Source: JANNSX01 sp031403155 (GTDB lineage: Bacteria; Pseudomonadota; Alphaproteobacteria; Rhizobiales; Hyphomicrobiaceae). Taken from it: a DNA stretch of 16,993 nt. The stretch is from the NCBI GenBank assembly GCA_031403155.1, contig JANNSX010000401.1, forward strand, positions 1-16,993, written 5' to 3'. Numbering within the stretch: the stretch's first letter is position 1; every line of letters begins with the position of its first letter. This document shows, in pieces, positions 15,155 to 16,993 of this stretch. The notes under the pieces were generated by a model that saw only the letters and a program-made list of their open reading frames with translations, had not been told where the DNA came from and made no database searches. Made by a program: the position numbers and the translations under genes.

Positions 15155-16993
15155 TCATTCGGGCTTGACCTCGACGGTCTTGACCTCACCCGGCGCGACA
15201 TTGAAGCGCTCCATCAGCACGCGTGCGCCGAGCCGCACCTCGACCGCATAGTCGCCTGCCGCGAGCGGCACCTCGGGCGTCGGATCGGCAGAAACCCAAA
15301 CCGTTGCGCCGTCCGGAGTTTTGATCGTCCACTGTGCATTGCGCGGTTGCTTCTGGCCGGCAATGCCGAACGCCACGACCCCAGCGTCGTGTTCGATCAC
15401 GAGCGCCTGATCACTCCCGGCCTCAACCAGCACCTCGCGCTGGGCCCTAGCATTGCCAGAACCATACTGGCTGGTGACACGGTAGCGGCCGGCCGCCAGC
15501 GTCACCGCCGCCTGCGGGCCATTGACCCGCATCGTTCCCTTAACCGCCGCGTCCAGCCCCTCGACGCTATAGACCAGCAGGCTCCCGATCGCCTCGGGGC
15601 TGCCTGCGATGCGGCTCGACAGCTCGAGCCGGCCCGACGGCACGATCACCTCGTGGGTCGTCTCCTCGCCGCCACGCACCGTCGCCTCGGATGTGATGGC
15701 GGCCCGTCCGTGCTCGACCTTCAAATGATAGAGTCCGGCCCTGAGTGTGAACACCGGCTCGGCGGCGGCCGACGTCGCCACCTCGCGCCGCCCGCCTGCC
15801 GCCTCGGGGTCGTCTTCGGCGACCGTGATGTAGACATTCTCGAGCAGCGGTCCGCCCTCGACGGCACGCGCCGAGACTTTCAATGCGCCGATGTCCAGGG
15901 CGATCTCGGAGGTGAGTTCGCGACCCGCCTCGACATTGAGCGCGCGCTCGATTCGGGCCAGCCCCTGCTCGAAGACAGCGCGATAGCTCCCGGCGGGCAA
16001 CAGCAACGGCGGCGGCGAACCGCGACCGACGGCAACCGTGGTCCGCCCGGCGGCGGCATCTCCGGTGCGATAGATCGTGTAGTAGGCATCGGAGATCTCG
16101 CCGGCGCCCGGGCCTGCCCGCAGCGCGATGCGCACGATCCCGGCACCAAGATCGAGCACGGCGGTGGTCGGGCCGCCGCCGCCGGCCTCGACGGTTTGCT
16201 CGGCTTTGATGCCGCCGCTGGTGACTGTGACCAGATAGTTGCCGGGCGGAAGATCGAGCGCGGGCCGGGGCGTCGAGCCTTGGTAGACCTCACTCCCGTC
16301 GCGGGTGACGACCCAGGCAAGATCATCGATCACGTCGGCGCCGCCGGGTCCCAATCGAAGCGAGAGGCGCAGGCCCGGAGGTCCCTCGGCAACCGCATCG
16401 CCGTTTGCGCCCGGCACGGCAGTGCCCGTGATCGCTGCCATAATGCGGCCAAGCGCCGGCTCGAGGTCGGCGGGTTTGCCCACGGTCTCGACGAGTCCCT
16501 TGCCCGCCTCGGCGATGCAGCGGGTCTTGTCCATGTCCTCGTCCGTGGAACCGAGGATAATCGCATGCATGCGCAGGCCGGAATCGGCGGCGGCTAGCTC
16601 GGCAGCCACCGCGCACGGATCGGCACGGCAGTTGTCGGCGCCATCCGTGACGACGATGATGTGACCGCCCTTGCCCCCCTCCGCCAAGGCCGCTCCGGCC
16701 GCCGAGAGCGCCGCCGCCATCGGCGTCTTGCCGCGCGGGCTGAACTTGCCGAGCCATGCCTTGGCCGTCGACGTGTCGATGCGGCCCAGCGGAAAGGCAA
16801 GATCGATGTCCTTGCAGTCGGACTTGCGCCTTGCCCCGTAGCCCAACAGGCCGAGATCGGCCCGGCCTTCGAGGGTATCGATGAGCCGCGCGAGACCGGC
16901 CTGGGCCGCCTCGATCTTGGGCGTTCCCTCGATCTCACCCCACATGGAACCCGAGCCGTCGAGAATGACGATGGCGCGCGGGCGCGCGTCCTG
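15155..16993 (-). CDS. VWA-domain protein with intact MIDAS and five C-terminal beta-repeats (5' end outside window)
   Basis: The last 612 residues of a protein whose start lies beyond the right edge; the frame is open to the final base. The VWA domain fills the first 190 visible residues and has a complete metal site: DGSGS (D12, S14, S16), T90 and D117. Cysteines at 60, 122, 127 and 159 suggest two disulfides, hence an exported location; the missing N-terminus probably holds a signal peptide. The remaining 400 residues hold five repeats with the motif L-P/A-A/P-G-x-Y-x-V followed by a V-x-A/P-G turn (near 247, 331, 416, 498 and 576), likely beta-sandwich modules. The gene overlaps or closely precedes its degenerate-MIDAS paralogue, suggesting an operon. 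It may bind a ligand or partner at the cell surface; the partner is unknown. Confidence 0.88.
   Translation of the reverse strand, partial: QDARPRAIVILDGSGSMWGEIEGTPKIEAAQAGLARLIDTLEGRADLGLLGYGARRKSDCKDIDLAFPLGRIDTSTAKAWLGKFSPRGKTPMAAALSAAGAALAEGGKGGHIIVVTDGADNCRADPCAVAAELAAADSGLRMHAIILGSTDEDMDKTRCIAEAGKGLVETVGKPADLEPALGRIMAAITGTAVPGANGDAVAEGPPGLRLSLRLGPGGADVIDDLAWVVTRDGSEVYQGSTPRPALDLPPGNYLVTVTSGGIKAEQTVEAGGGGPTTAVLDLGAGIVRIALRAGPGAGEISDAYYTIYRTGDAAAGRTTVAVGRGSPPPLLLPAGSYRAVFEQGLARIERALNVEAGRELTSEIALDIGALKVSARAVEGGPLLENVYITVAEDDPEAAGGRREVATSAAAEPVFTLRAGLYHLKVEHGRAAITSEATVRGGEETTHEVIVPSGRLELSSRIAGSPEAIGSLLVYSVEGLDAAVKGTMRVNGPQAAVTLAAGRYRVTSQYGSGNARAQREVLVEAGSDQALVIEHDAGVVAFGIAGQKQPRNAQWTIKTPDGATVWVSADPTPEVPLAAGDYAVEVRLGARVLMERFNVAPGEVKTVEVKPE

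Overview
The window looks like chromosomal DNA from a GC-rich alphaproteobacterium, probably of the order Hyphomicrobiales (Rhizobiales). The support is GC-rich codon use, gene families typical of that group, and GC-rich intergenic palindromes of the kind scattered through rhizobial genomes. No rRNA, tRNA, CRISPR array or insertion-sequence transposase was seen. Bases 1-87 hold no gene that I can recognise.

The left two thirds (about 88-10032) form a polyamine uptake and breakdown locus. On the minus strand, in order of transcription, are a GntR/FCD regulator (4925-5620), a glutamine-synthetase-like gamma-glutamylputrescine synthetase (3296-4714), a class III polyamine aminotransferase (1529-2920) and an amidinotransferase/DDAH-type guanidino-modifying enzyme (88-1101). 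Divergent on the plus strand is a complete PotFGHI/SpuDFGH-type ABC importer: binding protein, ATPase and two permeases (5770-10032). The same operator, built on the perfect palindrome TGTGATCACA and 15/16 identical over a wider core, occurs twice: in the regulator/importer divergent gap, and inside a TTGACA-17-CATTAT promoter upstream of the synthetase. The simple model is one GntR protein controlling both import and catabolism. PuuB, PuuC and PuuD equivalents are not in the window.

The spaces between the catabolic genes are unusually rich in palindromic repeats: two inverted copies of a GC hairpin unit (1304-1342 and 1454-1485), a 218-bp near-palindrome (3037-3254), and two tandem imperfect palindromes in the presumed leader of the synthetase gene (4736-4839). 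A strong hairpin also lies between the binding-protein and ATPase genes.

Convergent to the importer is a small type II toxin-antitoxin pair (ParE/RelE-like toxin, 10069-10359; antitoxin, 10356-10586). Beyond it is a minus-strand cluster for the cell envelope: a von Willebrand factor A (VWA) protein that runs off the right edge (15155-16993), a paralogous VWA protein whose metal-binding (MIDAS) residues are largely lost (13485-15080), and a very large multi-pass DUF2339 membrane protein (10668-13391). The VWA proteins carry tandem beta-sandwich-like repeats after the VWA domain. Their spacing suggests one operon; their role is unknown.
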